The notes under the pieces: model-generated
What the model was told of the DNA's origin: nothing
Databases searched by the model: none
What the model saw: the letters and a program-made list of their open reading frames with translations, nothing else
Shown: piece by piece, positions 53,662 through 62,402 of the stretch
Position numbering within the stretch: position 1 is the stretch's first letter
Layout of the letters: every line of letters begins with the position of its first letter
Source: Mucilaginibacter sp.
GTDB lineage: Bacteria; Bacteroidota; Bacteroidia; Sphingobacteriales; Sphingobacteriaceae
Reading direction: 5' to 3'
NCBI GenBank assembly: GCA_028287895.1
Contig: JAQBOV010000046.1
Location: forward strand, 31,516 to 95,515
DNA: 64,000 nucleotides
Translations under genes and position numbers: made by a program

Positions 53662-53862
53662 TCAGTTGTTTTTACCCGATTTCACGTAATCAACCAACAC
53701 GGTTATAATACTGATAATCCCTGCAAGCATCAAACCCAAAGCAGCGCCCTGCATAAAGTCCTTCCATTTAGAGGCATGGAGTGCGGGCACTACCATCGAA
53801 GCGGAAAATAGTATTACGGCAACCAATAACAGCAAAATGGTACGCTTTACTTTATTTTTCAT
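53662..53862 (-). CDS. Small two-helix membrane protein (paralogue 2)
   Basis: This 66-residue protein (MKNKVKRTILLLLVAVILFS, then ALGLMLAGIISIITVLVDYV) is related to the gene at 53422 in length, basic N-terminus and second helix. ATG 53862 is preferred over an upstream in-frame start at 53907 that would add an unlikely tail. Both are probably one small operon. Confidence 0.5.
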   Translation of the reverse strand: MKNKVKRTILLLLVAVILFSASMVVPALHASKWKDFMQGAALGLMLAGIISIITVLVDYVKSGKNN

Positions 53863-53875
53863 CGGGACAATATAA

Positions 53876-53904
53876 TTTTTTTCGTTCAAAATTCCGTATT
53901 TTTG
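53876..53904 (+). promoter_or_regulatory. Possible ileS promoter
   Basis: TATTTTTG at 53897-53904 fits the Bacteroidota -7 consensus TAnnTTTG 32 bases before the ileS start. The -33 element is weak. Confidence 0.35.
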
Positions 53905-53935
53905 CAACCTCTAAAATTTCAGGTGGAACATATTG

Positions 53936-56900
53936 ATGTACAAGGAATATAAGCAATTAAATTTATCGCAGATCGGTAAGGATGTGCTGGAGTTCTGGAA
54001 GAAGAACAACATCTTTGAAAAAAGCATCACCAGCCGCCCGGAGAATAATCCCTATACTTTTTATGAAGGGCCTCCGTCGGCTAATGGTATGCCCGGCATT
54101 CACCATGTAATGGCCCGTTCCATCAAGGATATCTTTTGCCGTTACAAAACTTTAAAAGGCTACCAGGTTAAACGTAAAGGCGGATGGGATACCCACGGCC
54201 TGCCTATAGAGCTTGGCGTTGAAAAAACACTGGGCATCACCAAGGATGACATCGGTAAAAAAATATCCATCGAGGATTATAATGCCGCCTGCCGCACCGA
54301 AGTGATGAAATATACTGATGTCTGGAACGACCTGACCGAGAAAATGGGTTATTGGGTTGATCTGAATGATCCGTACGTCACCTATAAAAATGAATATATT
54401 GAGACCCTTTGGTGGATACTGAAGGAGTTGTACAATAAGGATATGCTGTACAAGGGTTATACCGTGCAGCCTTATTCGCCAAAATCGGGCACAGGATTAA
54501 GCTCACATGAGTTGAACCAGCCCGGCACCTATAAAAACGTTAAGGATACTACCGTAACGGCACAGTTCAAAGTAAAACGGGATAAGGATTCTGAATTTTT
54601 ATATGAAGGGGTTGATACTGATCTTTATATTTTAGCCTGGACGACAACACCATGGACATTGCCCGCAAATTGCGCTTTAGCGGTAGGCGAAGAAATTAGA
54701 TATGTTAAATTAAAAACATTTAATCAATATACCGGAATTCCGATAACGGTAATATTAGCGGATGCGCTGGTTTCAAAGGTGGCTGGCCCGGGGCTTGTTC
54801 ACAATGAAAGTGATCTTAACTTTGACTTTAAAAATAAAATAGTTCCTTATCTATATGATAGAAAGGGCCTGCAATCAGGTTATATTTCGGGTAAAGATCT
54901 GGTTGGTATTCATTATGAACAATTGATGCCTTATGTAACTAACGAAAGTTTAGAAAAGAACGCTTTCCGTGTAATTCCGGCAGATTTTGTGACCACTGAA
55001 GATGGTACGGGTATCGTCCATACTGCTTCTGTTTTTGGGGCGGATGACTTCCGGGCCTGTAAGGAAAACGGCGTGCCATCTGTGATGGTGCTTGATGAAA
55101 GCGGTAAGGAAGTACCGCTGGTAAACAAACAGGGCCGTTTTGTGGATGAAGTGACCGATTTTGCAGGATTGTACGTAAAGGAAGAATATTATAGCAAACA
55201 GGAGCGTGAGGCACCGGGCTTTAAAGCGACCGATGTCATGATCGCCATTAAGCTGAAGGAAGAAAATAAAGCGTTCGACGTTAAAAAATACGAGCACAGC
55301 TACCCGCACTCCTGGCGTACCGACGAGCCGATACTATACTACCCGCTCGATAGCTGGTTTATCCGCACCACAGCAGTAAAGGACAAACTGGTCGAACTGA
55401 ACAAAACCATCAACTGGAAACCGGAATCGACCGGGACAGGCCGTTTTGGCAACTGGCTGGAAAACCTGGTAGACTGGAATTTGTCGCGTTCACGTTACTG
55501 GGGTACCCCCCTGCCTATCTGGCGTGAGGAAAACGGCGGTGAAGAGAAATGTATCGGCTCTATTGCTGAAATGGAGCAGGAGATTGACAAATCTATTTCC
55601 GCAGGCTTTATGCCAAAAGGCTTTAAGCTGACCGATATGCACCGTCCTTATGTTGATGATGTGATACTAACCTCATCGGCAGGTAAAAGAATGGTGCGTG
55701 AACTGGACCTGATCGATGTCTGGTTCGACTCCGGCGCTATGCCTTACGCACAGTGGCATTTCCCATTTGAGAATAAGGATCAATTTAAAAATGCTTACCC
55801 GGCTGATTTTATTGCCGAAGGTGTGGATCAAACCCGTGGATGGTTCTTTACCCTGCATGCCATAGCCGTTATGCTGAGCGAAACCAGCGACGAGATCAAA
55901 GCGGTGAACAAGCAGGTGGGCAACAAAGGAGTCGCCTTTAAGAATGTGGTATCGAATGGTTTGGTGCTGGATAAGAACGGCAACAAAATGTCCAAACGCC
56001 TGGGCAATGCAGTCGACCCGTTCTCTACCATTGAGCAATACGGCGCTGACGCAGCCCGCTGGTATATGATCAGCAATGCATCGCCCTGGGATAACCTGAA
56101 ATTTAATCTCGAAGGGCTGGATGAAGTTCGCAGGAAGTTCTTCGGCACCTTATACAATACGTATTCTTTCTTTGTCCTTTATGCCAATATCGATAAATTC
56201 AAATACAGCGAAGCTGAAATTGAACTTAAAAAACGCCCGGAAATAGACCAGTGGATTATTTCACTGCTAAATACTTTAAGCAAAGAAGTTGATGCTTTTT
56301 ATGCCGATTTTGAGCCTACCAAAGCAGCACGCGCCATACAGGATTTTGTGGACGAGCATTTAAGCAACTGGTATGTACGTTTAAGCCGCCGCCGCTTCTG
56401 GAAGTCCGACAATTCACAGGATAAGCTTTCAGCCTATCAGACATTGTACACTTGTCTGTGCGCGATAAGCAAGCTAATGTCGCCTATCGCGCCATTTTTT
56501 GCCGACCGGCTTTATACCGATCTTAACAAAGTTACCAAAAAGGAAAACTTTGAGTCGGTTCACCTGGCTGATTTTCCCGTGTATCCTTCCGAACTGGTGA
56601 ATAAGGCTTTAGAAGAGCGAATGCAATTAGCGCAGGATATCTCTTCGCTCGTATTATCGCTTCGCAAAAAAGTAGGCATCAATGTTCGTCAGCCCTTAAG
56701 CAGGATATTGCTGCCGATATTGAATAAAAACTTTAGGCACCAGGTTGATTTAGTGAGAGAACTTATTCTTTCTGAAACCAATATCAAGGATATTGAGTAT
56801 ATTACCGATGCATCCGGGTTTATTAAAAAGAAGGTTAAGCCAAATTTTAAGGCTCTTGGGCCAAAAGTTGGCAAAGACATGAAAGCCGTTGCAGAAGCCA

Positions 56901-57346
56901 TAACAAATATGGATCAGGATGCGTTAAACAAATTTGAAGAAACAGGCATTACTCAATTCAAAATCGGAAATTCGAAATTCGAAATTGAACTGAGCGATGT
57001 CGAGATCATTGCCGAGGATGTTCCGGGCTGGCAGGTTGCAAATTTAGGAAAACTAACCGTCGCTTTAGATGTTAACATCACCAACGAATTAAAACAGGAG
57101 GGTATTTCGCGCGAGTTGATCAACCGGATACAGAATCTGCGTAAAGGAAAAGATTTTGAAGTGACCGATAAGATCAATGTCCGCCTGCGCGACCATTTTT
57201 TGATTAACGAAGCGGTAAAAAATAATTTATCTTATATTTGCGCCGAAATTCTGGCTGAGAGTATACAACTTGATAATCAGCTCAATGAAGGCGAAACAGT
57301 ACTGATAGACGAAACTGAAATTTTGATTGCTATAACTAAAATATAA
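53936..57346 (+). CDS. ileS: Isoleucyl-tRNA synthetase
   Basis: This class I synthetase of about 1136 residues has a HIGH-like motif within GPPSANGMPGIHHVM (about 43-57), GWDTHGLPIE, CP1 editing-domain segments (LAWTTTPWTLPANCALAVGE), the KMSKR motif in NGNKMSKRLGN (about 684) and an anticodon-binding C-terminus. The HIGH region (GMPGIHHVMARSIKD) resembles the eukaryal-like type rather than the E. coli type, which may go with low mupirocin sensitivity (inference). ATG 53936 is preferred to TTG 53933. First of a tight three-gene operon with the DksA-like protein and lspA. Confidence 0.97.
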   Translation: MYKEYKQLNLSQIGKDVLEFWKKNNIFEKSITSRPENNPYTFYEGPPSANGMPGIHHVMARSIKDIFCRYKTLKGYQVKRKGGWDTHGLPIELGVEKTLGITKDDIGKKISIEDYNAACRTEVMKYTDVWNDLTEKMGYWVDLNDPYVTYKNEYIETLWWILKELYNKDMLYKGYTVQPYSPKSGTGLSSHELNQPGTYKNVKDTTVTAQFKVKRDKDSEFLYEGVDTDLYILAWTTTPWTLPANCALAVGEEIRYVKLKTFNQYTGIPITVILADALVSKVAGPGLVHNESDLNFDFKNKIVPYLYDRKGLQSGYISGKDLVGIHYEQLMPYVTNESLEKNAFRVIPADFVTTEDGTGIVHTASVFGADDFRACKENGVPSVMVLDESGKEVPLVNKQGRFVDEVTDFAGLYVKEEYYSKQEREAPGFKATDVMIAIKLKEENKAFDVKKYEHSYPHSWRTDEPILYYPLDSWFIRTTAVKDKLVELNKTINWKPESTGTGRFGNWLENLVDWNLSRSRYWGTPLPIWREENGGEEKCIGSIAEMEQEIDKSISAGFMPKGFKLTDMHRPYVDDVILTSSAGKRMVRELDLIDVWFDSGAMPYAQWHFPFENKDQFKNAYPADFIAEGVDQTRGWFFTLHAIAVMLSETSDEIKAVNKQVGNKGVAFKNVVSNGLVLDKNGNKMSKRLGNAVDPFSTIEQYGADAARWYMISNASPWDNLKFNLEGLDEVRRKFFGTLYNTYSFFVLYANIDKFKYSEAEIELKKRPEIDQWIISLLNTLSKEVDAFYADFEPTKAARAIQDFVDEHLSNWYVRLSRRRFWKSDNSQDKLSAYQTLYTCLCAISKLMSPIAPFFADRLYTDLNKVTKKENFESVHLADFPVYPSELVNKALEERMQLAQDISSLVLSLRKKVGINVRQPLSRILLPILNKNFRHQVDLVRELILSETNIKDIEYITDASGFIKKKVKPNFKALGPKVGKDMKAVAEAITNMDQDALNKFEETGITQFKIGNSKFEIELSDVEIIAEDVPGWQVANLGKLTVALDVNITNELKQEGISRELINRIQNLRKGKDFEVTDKINVRLRDHFLINEAVKNNLSYICAEILAESIQLDNQLNEGETVLIDETEILIAITKI

Positions 57347-57733
57347 ATGAAAGTAGAAAACGAAAAGACCAGGTACTCCGATGCAGAATTGCAGGAGTTT
57401 AAGGAGTTGTTGTTGGATAAGCTGCGGAGCGCGAAAGAAGAGTTAAACTCACTGGCATCGTCATTAAGCACCCCTAATGCTAATGGCACTGATGATACCG
57501 CAGGAACCTATAAAACTTTGGAAGATGGCTCAGCCACGCTTGAAAAAGAATCGATCAACCAACTAGCTGCCCGTCAGAAAAAATTTATTGAGCAGTTAGA
57601 GGCTGCACTGGTACGCATTGAAAATAAAACTTACGGCGTTTGCCGCGAGACCGGTAAACTGATACCGAAGGAACGCTTGCGTGCAGTACCGCATACTACA
57701 CTAAGCATGGAGGCCAAACTGAAGCAATATTAA
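57347..57733 (+). CDS. TraR/DksA-family protein with degenerate zinc finger
   Basis: In this 128-residue protein the coiled-coil start FKELLLDKLRSAKEELNSLA is followed by an acidic loop, then KKFIEQLEAALVRIENKTYG and a finger-like end GVCRETGKLIPKERLRAVPH. In DksA the zinc finger has four cysteines; only one (in GVC) is present here, so zinc binding is probably lost. This form is common in Bacteroidota, where it sits between ileS and lspA as here. It starts directly after ileS and overlaps lspA (TAATG), so it is cotranscribed. Likely binds RNA polymerase through the secondary channel. Confidence 0.85.
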   Translation: MKVENEKTRYSDAELQEFKELLLDKLRSAKEELNSLASSLSTPNANGTDDTAGTYKTLEDGSATLEKESINQLAARQKKFIEQLEAALVRIENKTYGVCRETGKLIPKERLRAVPHTTLSMEAKLKQY

Positions 57734-58338
57734 TGAAGGCTGCTTATACAAAACCCTTTCTTGTTGCTGCTTTTATCATACTTGCCGACCAGATCATTAA
57801 GACCTGGGTAAGAGCCCATATGTTTTTAGGCGAAGAAATTCACCTGTTAGGCAACCGGGGCATGCTTCATTATACCGAAAATAACGGTATGGCTTTTGGC
57901 ATGGAATTCGGCGGCGAGCTGGGCAAACTGGCTTTAACTTTATTCCGTATCGGCGCAGTGGTGGCTATTGGTTACGGATTGGTTCACCTGATCAAACATA
58001 AATATCACCGCGGCCTTATTATGAATGTGGCACTGATATTTGCAGGCGCATTGGGTAATATCATCGATTCAACCTTTTATGGGATCATGTACCATTATGC
58101 ACCACTTTTTCACGGGCGCGTGGTAGATATGTTTTACTTCCCGCTGCTATCAGGCAATTTCCCCTCATGGGTACCTATCTGGGGCGGGCAGGACTATGTT
58201 TTTTTCCGCCCGGTATTTAATCTTGCCGATTCGGCCATATCTGTTGGCGTTATTTTGATACTGATCTATCAGAAACACTATTTTAAGCACCAAACACCCG
58301 AAATAAGCGCTCCAAACAGCGAAGTGGTTGAAGAATGA
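57733..58338 (+). CDS. lspA: Lipoprotein signal peptidase (signal peptidase II)
   Basis: This 201-residue inner-membrane aspartyl peptidase has DQIIKTWVR near the N-terminus, YTENNGMAFGM, AGALGNIIDSTFYG and VVDMFYFP then FNLADSAISVGVIL, where the Asp in GNIIDS and in NLADS are the catalytic pair. It is longer than E. coli LspA because of an extended loop (SGNFPSWVPIWGGQDYVFF), typical of Bacteroidota. Last gene of the ileS operon, followed by a strong terminator. Confidence 0.95.
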   Translation: MKAAYTKPFLVAAFIILADQIIKTWVRAHMFLGEEIHLLGNRGMLHYTENNGMAFGMEFGGELGKLALTLFRIGAVVAIGYGLVHLIKHKYHRGLIMNVALIFAGALGNIIDSTFYGIMYHYAPLFHGRVVDMFYFPLLSGNFPSWVPIWGGQDYVFFRPVFNLADSAISVGVILILIYQKHYFKHQTPEISAPNSEVVEE

Positions 58339-58346
58339 GGAACAAG

Positions 58347-58364
58347 TCCCGATAGCGATCGGGA
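58347..58364. repeat. Palindrome TCCCGAT-AGCG-ATCGGGA
   Basis: A perfect inverted repeat with 7-base arms just after lspA. This type of short palindrome is frequently dispersed in Sphingobacteriaceae intergenic DNA. Confidence 0.5.
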
Positions 58365-58392
58365 TGCGATTTGAGATCTGCAAATGATATTT

Positions 58393-58418
58393 GAGCCGCT
58401 TTTTACAGCGGCTTTTTT
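58393..58418 (+). terminator. Rho-independent terminator of the ileS-lspA operon
   Basis: AGCCGC-TTTTTACA-GCGGCT forms a stem-loop followed by TTTTTT, 55 bases after the lspA stop. Confidence 0.85.
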
Positions 58419-58576
58419 ATTGCACTTATTTTTCGGAAATACTTTTTAATTAGTGTGTAATGGACACGATTAAGATTGGTTTGGAAAATTAAAATTTAAA
58501 TATTAGTTAATGATAAAATTAAAAACCGCCACAGGACGCTGTAAACGCACTTTCATGTTTTTTAAAAGATCTGAAA

Positions 58577-58594
58577 ATACCGTGAAAACACGGG
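58577..58594. repeat. Dispersed palindrome, second copy
   Basis: ATACCGTGAAAACACGGG repeats the sequence at 18667-18683 with its last arm bases changed. Part of the scattered ACCGT element family in the window. Confidence 0.65.
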
Positions 58595-58652
58595 TTGCGG
58601 GGGGAAATTTTATTACGGAAATTTACAATACTTAATCCTTATTACGAAAAAC

Positions 58653-58694
58653 AAAAAAGACGACTGCATTCATTTACAGTTGTCTTTTCGTTTT
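58653..58694. terminator. Bidirectional hairpin terminator-like structure
   Basis: AAAAAAGACGACTG and CAGTTGTCTTTT form an 8-base stem (one G-T pair) with A/T tracts on both sides. No gene ends directly before it, so its transcript is unknown. Confidence 0.5.
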
Positions 58695-59026
58695 AAGAGG
58701 TTTGAAGAACTACTATTTGCCTAAATATTTTTCTTTATCGCCTTAAGCTCCGATCCGTTTTTTTAGCCGGGATAAGGCTGTTTGATTACTTAAGCGTACC
58801 TGCATTAAAAAGCGGACTAGCTGCCTGCGCCACCGCCGGCGTCCGTATCAGGTGTGTGATCATCCGGCGCCCGGGGCGATCCGTTATGGGGTTAATCTCA
58901 AATGTAATACGCTTTATTTGAAAGCAAAAAACACAAACCGGCCGCCGGTTTAAAAATAAAGTGTTGCGATTTAACCTTTACCTTCGTCTATAGTCATATA
59001 TTCAACAGAACAAATACGATCACATT
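58695..59026. other. Intergenic region before the SIMPL gene
   Basis: About 330 bases with no supported gene. A TTGCG and TACCTTCG around 58965-58987 resemble promoter elements of the next gene. Nothing else is recognised. Confidence 0.4.
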
Positions 59027-59713
59027 ATGAAAAAACTATTCATCCTTGCTGCGCTTTGCATAGGTACTTATGGCGTTGCTGCACAAAATGTTGACCTGCG
59101 CCGCAAAATTGAAGTAACCGGAATTGCCGAAAAAGAAGTGACGCCGGATATTATAAATGTATCAATTTCGTTACAAGAGTACATGGACGGGAAGAAAAAG
59201 ACCTCTGTCGGGCAGCTCGAAAACCAGCTGGAAACCGCAGTAAAAGAGGCGGGTATCCCTAAAGAAGATTTTACTATCAGCAATGTTTCGGCCTGGAATA
59301 ACACCTGGCAAAAAAAGAAAAACCCCGATTTTTTGGCAAGCAAACAATACAGTATCAGGTTTCATGATCTGAATAAATTCAACCAGATACTGAACAAAGT
59401 CGATCCGAAAGGAATACAATCTACCAGCATAGACAGCTATGATTACTCTAAAATGGCCGAATTAAAACGCGATCTGAAGATACAGGCACTATTGTCTGCC
59501 AAAGAAAAAGCTACTTATCTGCTGAACAGCATTAACGAAAAAACGGGAAGGCCAATCAGTATTACCGAAACCGATAACAGCAATTTTCCGGGCCCGCGCC
59601 CGCTGCTATATAAAACGATGACGGCTAATGCAGCTCCGGCAGAGTCAGATATTGATGTTAAAACAATAAAATTAAACTTCCAGGTTCAGGCAGTTTTTGA
59701 AATCATGCCGTAA
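59027..59713 (+). CDS. SIMPL-domain (DUF541) exported protein
   Basis: This 228-residue protein has a signal peptide KKLFILAALCIGTYGVAAQ and the SIMPL fold: KIEVTGIAEKEVTPDIINVS, IQEYxDG-like segment SLQEYMDGKKK, SKQYSIRFHDLNKFNQIL and LSAKEKATYLLNSI. SIMPL proteins are periplasmic, of poorly defined function. Single gene with its own promoter region. Confidence 0.88.
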   Translation: MKKLFILAALCIGTYGVAAQNVDLRRKIEVTGIAEKEVTPDIINVSISLQEYMDGKKKTSVGQLENQLETAVKEAGIPKEDFTISNVSAWNNTWQKKKNPDFLASKQYSIRFHDLNKFNQILNKVDPKGIQSTSIDSYDYSKMAELKRDLKIQALLSAKEKATYLLNSINEKTGRPISITETDNSNFPGPRPLLYKTMTANAAPAESDIDVKTIKLNFQVQAVFEIMP

Positions 59714-59861
59714 CTTTTAAGAAACCTTTTTCGTAAAAAGAAAGTAACGAGTGACTATTTTTACTGAGAGCCCAAACAACCAAATTATTACTTACTGATT
59801 CACAATAACTTGACAATATAAAATATAGATACTATCTTTAGAATTCGTAAACTGATTGAGC

Positions 59862-60269
59862 ATGATAAATTCCAGGATCGAAAGAGTACTGTTGGTAGCT
59901 CCCAACATATTTTCGGTACAATTATTGGCCAGTAACAAACAGATCAAACACATCACCGCTGTCGATCGTGTTTTCCCCGCCATTTATGAGCTCGCTCCTC
60001 ACATGATCGTCTTCGATTATGATTACCTGAACAAGGATATGGAGAAAATATTACGTCGTATCCGCACCAATCCCTATTACAACAAGATCAAGATATGCTG
60101 CTTCAAAAGCACGCCCGACCGCAAAATAGACTCGTTCCTAAAGGTATTGGGCGTTAACCATGTGATCTATAGGGCCGAATTGCAAAATCCTACCAAAGCC
60201 GCCATTAACCATGTGAAGTCAATATTGGATTCAGCCGTTACCGACCTGCTGGTCAACGCGTCACTTTAA
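59862..60269 (+). CDS. Receiver-like protein of unknown function
   Basis: This protein of about 135 residues has the alternating strand/helix pattern of a response-regulator receiver: VLLVAPNIFSVQLLASN, MIVFDYDYLNKDMEKILRRI with a central Asp (FDYDYL), and IKICCFKSTPDRKIDSFLKV. The acidic pair at the N-terminus and the usual Thr-Ala motif are missing, so normal phosphorylation is uncertain. No kinase is adjacent. ATG 59862 is preferred to the TTG at 59856. Confidence 0.6.
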   Translation: MINSRIERVLLVAPNIFSVQLLASNKQIKHITAVDRVFPAIYELAPHMIVFDYDYLNKDMEKILRRIRTNPYYNKIKICCFKSTPDRKIDSFLKVLGVNHVIYRAELQNPTKAAINHVKSILDSAVTDLLVNASL

Positions 60270-60291
60270 TTAACACAGGTACCCCCTTTGG

Positions 60292-61563
60292 TTAATCTAT
60301 CCATTCGAACCTCGTATAAGGCACTAGTACCTCAGGTATTTTTATTCCCTTTTCAGCCTGATTATTTTCCAGTAAAGTAGCGACAATACGCGGCAAAGCC
60401 AATGCGCTGCCATTTAAAGTATGCGCCAGTTGGGTTTTACCTTCCGCATTGCGGAAGCGGAGTTTTAAACGGTTGCTCTGGAAGGTTTCAAAATTTGAAA
60501 CCGATGAAACTTCAAGCCAGCGTTGTTGTGCGGCGCTCCAGGTTTCCATATCATAAGTTAAGGCAGAGCCGAAACCCATGTCACCACCGCATAAACGCAA
60601 TACCCGGTAAGGCAAGCCCAATTTTTGCAGCAAACCCTGGACATGTGCGCTCATCTGCTCTAAAATCGTATAGGACTCATCGGGATGTGCTATCTGTACG
60701 ATTTCTACTTTATCAAACTGGTGCAGGCGGTTTAAACCGCGCACGTGCGCACCATAAGAACCTGCTTCGCGGCGAAAGCAGGGCGTGTGACCGCAATTTT
60801 TAACAGGCAATTCATCGGCCTTTAATATCACATCACGGTACATATTGGTGATGGGTACTTCGGCAGTTGGTATCAGGTATAAATTATCCAGACCGACAAA
60901 ATACATCTGCCCTTCCTTATCCGGCAATTGCGATGTGCCGAAACCAGACGCCGCATTGACCATTAACGGTACGCTTACTTCATGATAGCCCGCTTTTTCA
61001 GCCTCATCAATAAAATAGTTGATCAGCGCCCTTTGCAGTTTTGCCCCTTTGTTTTTATAAACCGGAAACCCCGCTCCCGTTATTTTTACACCCAGCTCAA
61101 AATCAATCAGGTTATATTTTGCAGCCAATTCCCAGTGCGGCAATGCATCAGCCGCCAATTGCGGTTTGGCGCCATTTTCAAGAACGACCTCATTATCCTC
61201 GGGCGTTAATCCCTTTGGAACAGATGCATGCGGCAAATTGGGCAGCAATAGCAGTTTTTGCTGAAGATCATCTTCGATCGCAGTTAATGCCTCACCTAAA
61301 ATTTTTATCTCTTCTTTCCAGGCCCCGGTTTTTGTTTTAACCGCTTCAGCTTCATTTTTTTTACCGGCACGCATTAATTCGCCTATTTGTTTTGCTGCAG
61401 CATTGGCTTCAGCTGATACACTATCCAAACGGCTTTGAGTGTGACGGCGATCATTATCGATCTGTATGATCAGATCAACCAGTTCGGGCTGTTTAAAATT
61501 TTTTACAGCCAAACGTTCTAAAACCTGTTCCCTGTTATCGCGGATATAATTAACTTGCAGCAT
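60292..61563 (-). CDS. serS: Seryl-tRNA synthetase
   Basis: This class II synthetase of about 423 residues has an N-terminal coiled-coil arm (about 30-100), motif 2 in CFRREAGSYGAHVRGLNRLH, QFDKVEIV, and motif 3 in LNGSALALPRIVATLLENN. ATG 61563 (MLQVNYIRDN) is the family start; an upstream TTG at 61581 only adds six residues. Tail-to-tail with the receiver-like gene. Confidence 0.96.
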   Translation of the reverse strand: MLQVNYIRDNREQVLERLAVKNFKQPELVDLIIQIDNDRRHTQSRLDSVSAEANAAAKQIGELMRAGKKNEAEAVKTKTGAWKEEIKILGEALTAIEDDLQQKLLLLPNLPHASVPKGLTPEDNEVVLENGAKPQLAADALPHWELAAKYNLIDFELGVKITGAGFPVYKNKGAKLQRALINYFIDEAEKAGYHEVSVPLMVNAASGFGTSQLPDKEGQMYFVGLDNLYLIPTAEVPITNMYRDVILKADELPVKNCGHTPCFRREAGSYGAHVRGLNRLHQFDKVEIVQIAHPDESYTILEQMSAHVQGLLQKLGLPYRVLRLCGGDMGFGSALTYDMETWSAAQQRWLEVSSVSNFETFQSNRLKLRFRNAEGKTQLAHTLNGSALALPRIVATLLENNQAEKGIKIPEVLVPYTRFEWID

Positions 61564-61683
61564 TATTGTATTTTTCGACAAATATAATTAAAGTGGCAGT
61601 TGCAGTAGCAGTGGCCGTTTTTTTATTTAGCGATGAACAAATAGGTATTTAAATACTACTGCGAACTGATAACTGCAAACTGA

Positions 61684-62397
61684 ATGCCCGGTAAACTCTA
61701 CTTAGTACCCACCCCGATAGGTAATCTTGAGGATATGACCTTCAGGGCCATACGCGTTTTGAAAGAAGCCGACCTGGTGCTTGCTGAAGATACGCGGACA
61801 TCGGCTCCGCTGCTCAAGCATTTTGGTATCGAAAAAAAGGTATTTGCGCACCATCAACACAACGAGCATCAGTCATCCAATGAGATCGTACGCTTTTTGA
61901 GAGCGGGTAAAAATATCGCCCTGATATCAGATGCCGGCACGCCTGCTATATCCGACCCTGGCTTTTACCTGGTGCGCCAGGCGTTAAAAAACGATATCGA
62001 AGTGGAATGCCTTCCGGGCGCTACGGCTTTTGTTCCGGCCCTGGTTAATTCGGGCTTTCCGACAGACCGTTTTTGCTTTGAAGGTTTTTTGCCTTTAAAA
62101 AAGGGCCGGCAAACACGCTACAAGCAATTGGCTGAAGAAGAGCGGACCATTATATTGTATGAATCGCCGCACCGTTTCTTAAAAACACTGGACGAAATGG
62201 CCGCTTATTTTGGCAGCGAAAGACAAGTATCTGTTTCGCGCGAGCTGACCAAATTATTTGAAGAAACCGTGCGCGGCACGGTTGCTGAAGTAAAGCTTTA
62301 TTTTGAAACACACCCGATCAAGGGCGAGTTTGTCATATGTGTGGCGGGGGCCTCACCCAAACCTTCTCCAAAGGGGAAGGCTTACATTGATGATTAA
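61684..62397 (+). CDS. rsmI: 16S rRNA 2'-O-ribose methyltransferase RsmI
   Basis: This 237-residue protein opens LYLVPTPIGNLEDMTFRAIR, LVLAEDTRTSAPLLKHFGI and has LISDAGTPAISDPGF and FEGFLPLKKGR, all hallmark RsmI (YraL) motifs. It methylates C1402 of 16S rRNA. The final residues are encoded by a small palindromic repeat, so the C-terminus may be lineage-specific. It overlaps the next gene's upstream start (TAATG at 62395). Confidence 0.95.
   Translation: MPGKLYLVPTPIGNLEDMTFRAIRVLKEADLVLAEDTRTSAPLLKHFGIEKKVFAHHQHNEHQSSNEIVRFLRAGKNIALISDAGTPAISDPGFYLVRQALKNDIEVECLPGATAFVPALVNSGFPTDRFCFEGFLPLKKGRQTRYKQLAEEERTIILYESPHRFLKTLDEMAAYFGSERQVSVSRELTKLFEETVRGTVAEVKLYFETHPIKGEFVICVAGASPKPSPKGKAYIDD
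62362..62380. repeat. Palindrome inside the rsmI 3' end
   Basis: CCTTCTCC-AAA-GGGGAAGG, one G-T mismatch, embedded in the last codons of rsmI. This sequence type is a common dispersed repeat in Sphingobacteriaceae. Confidence 0.5.
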
Positions 62398-62402
62398 TGT
62401 TC

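Noticed and set aside
53896..53905. GTATTTTTGC resembling the CTnDOT core GTANNTTTGC
   Set aside because: It falls in the ileS promoter region far from the integrase, and matches the normal Bacteroidota -7 box TAnnTTTG.
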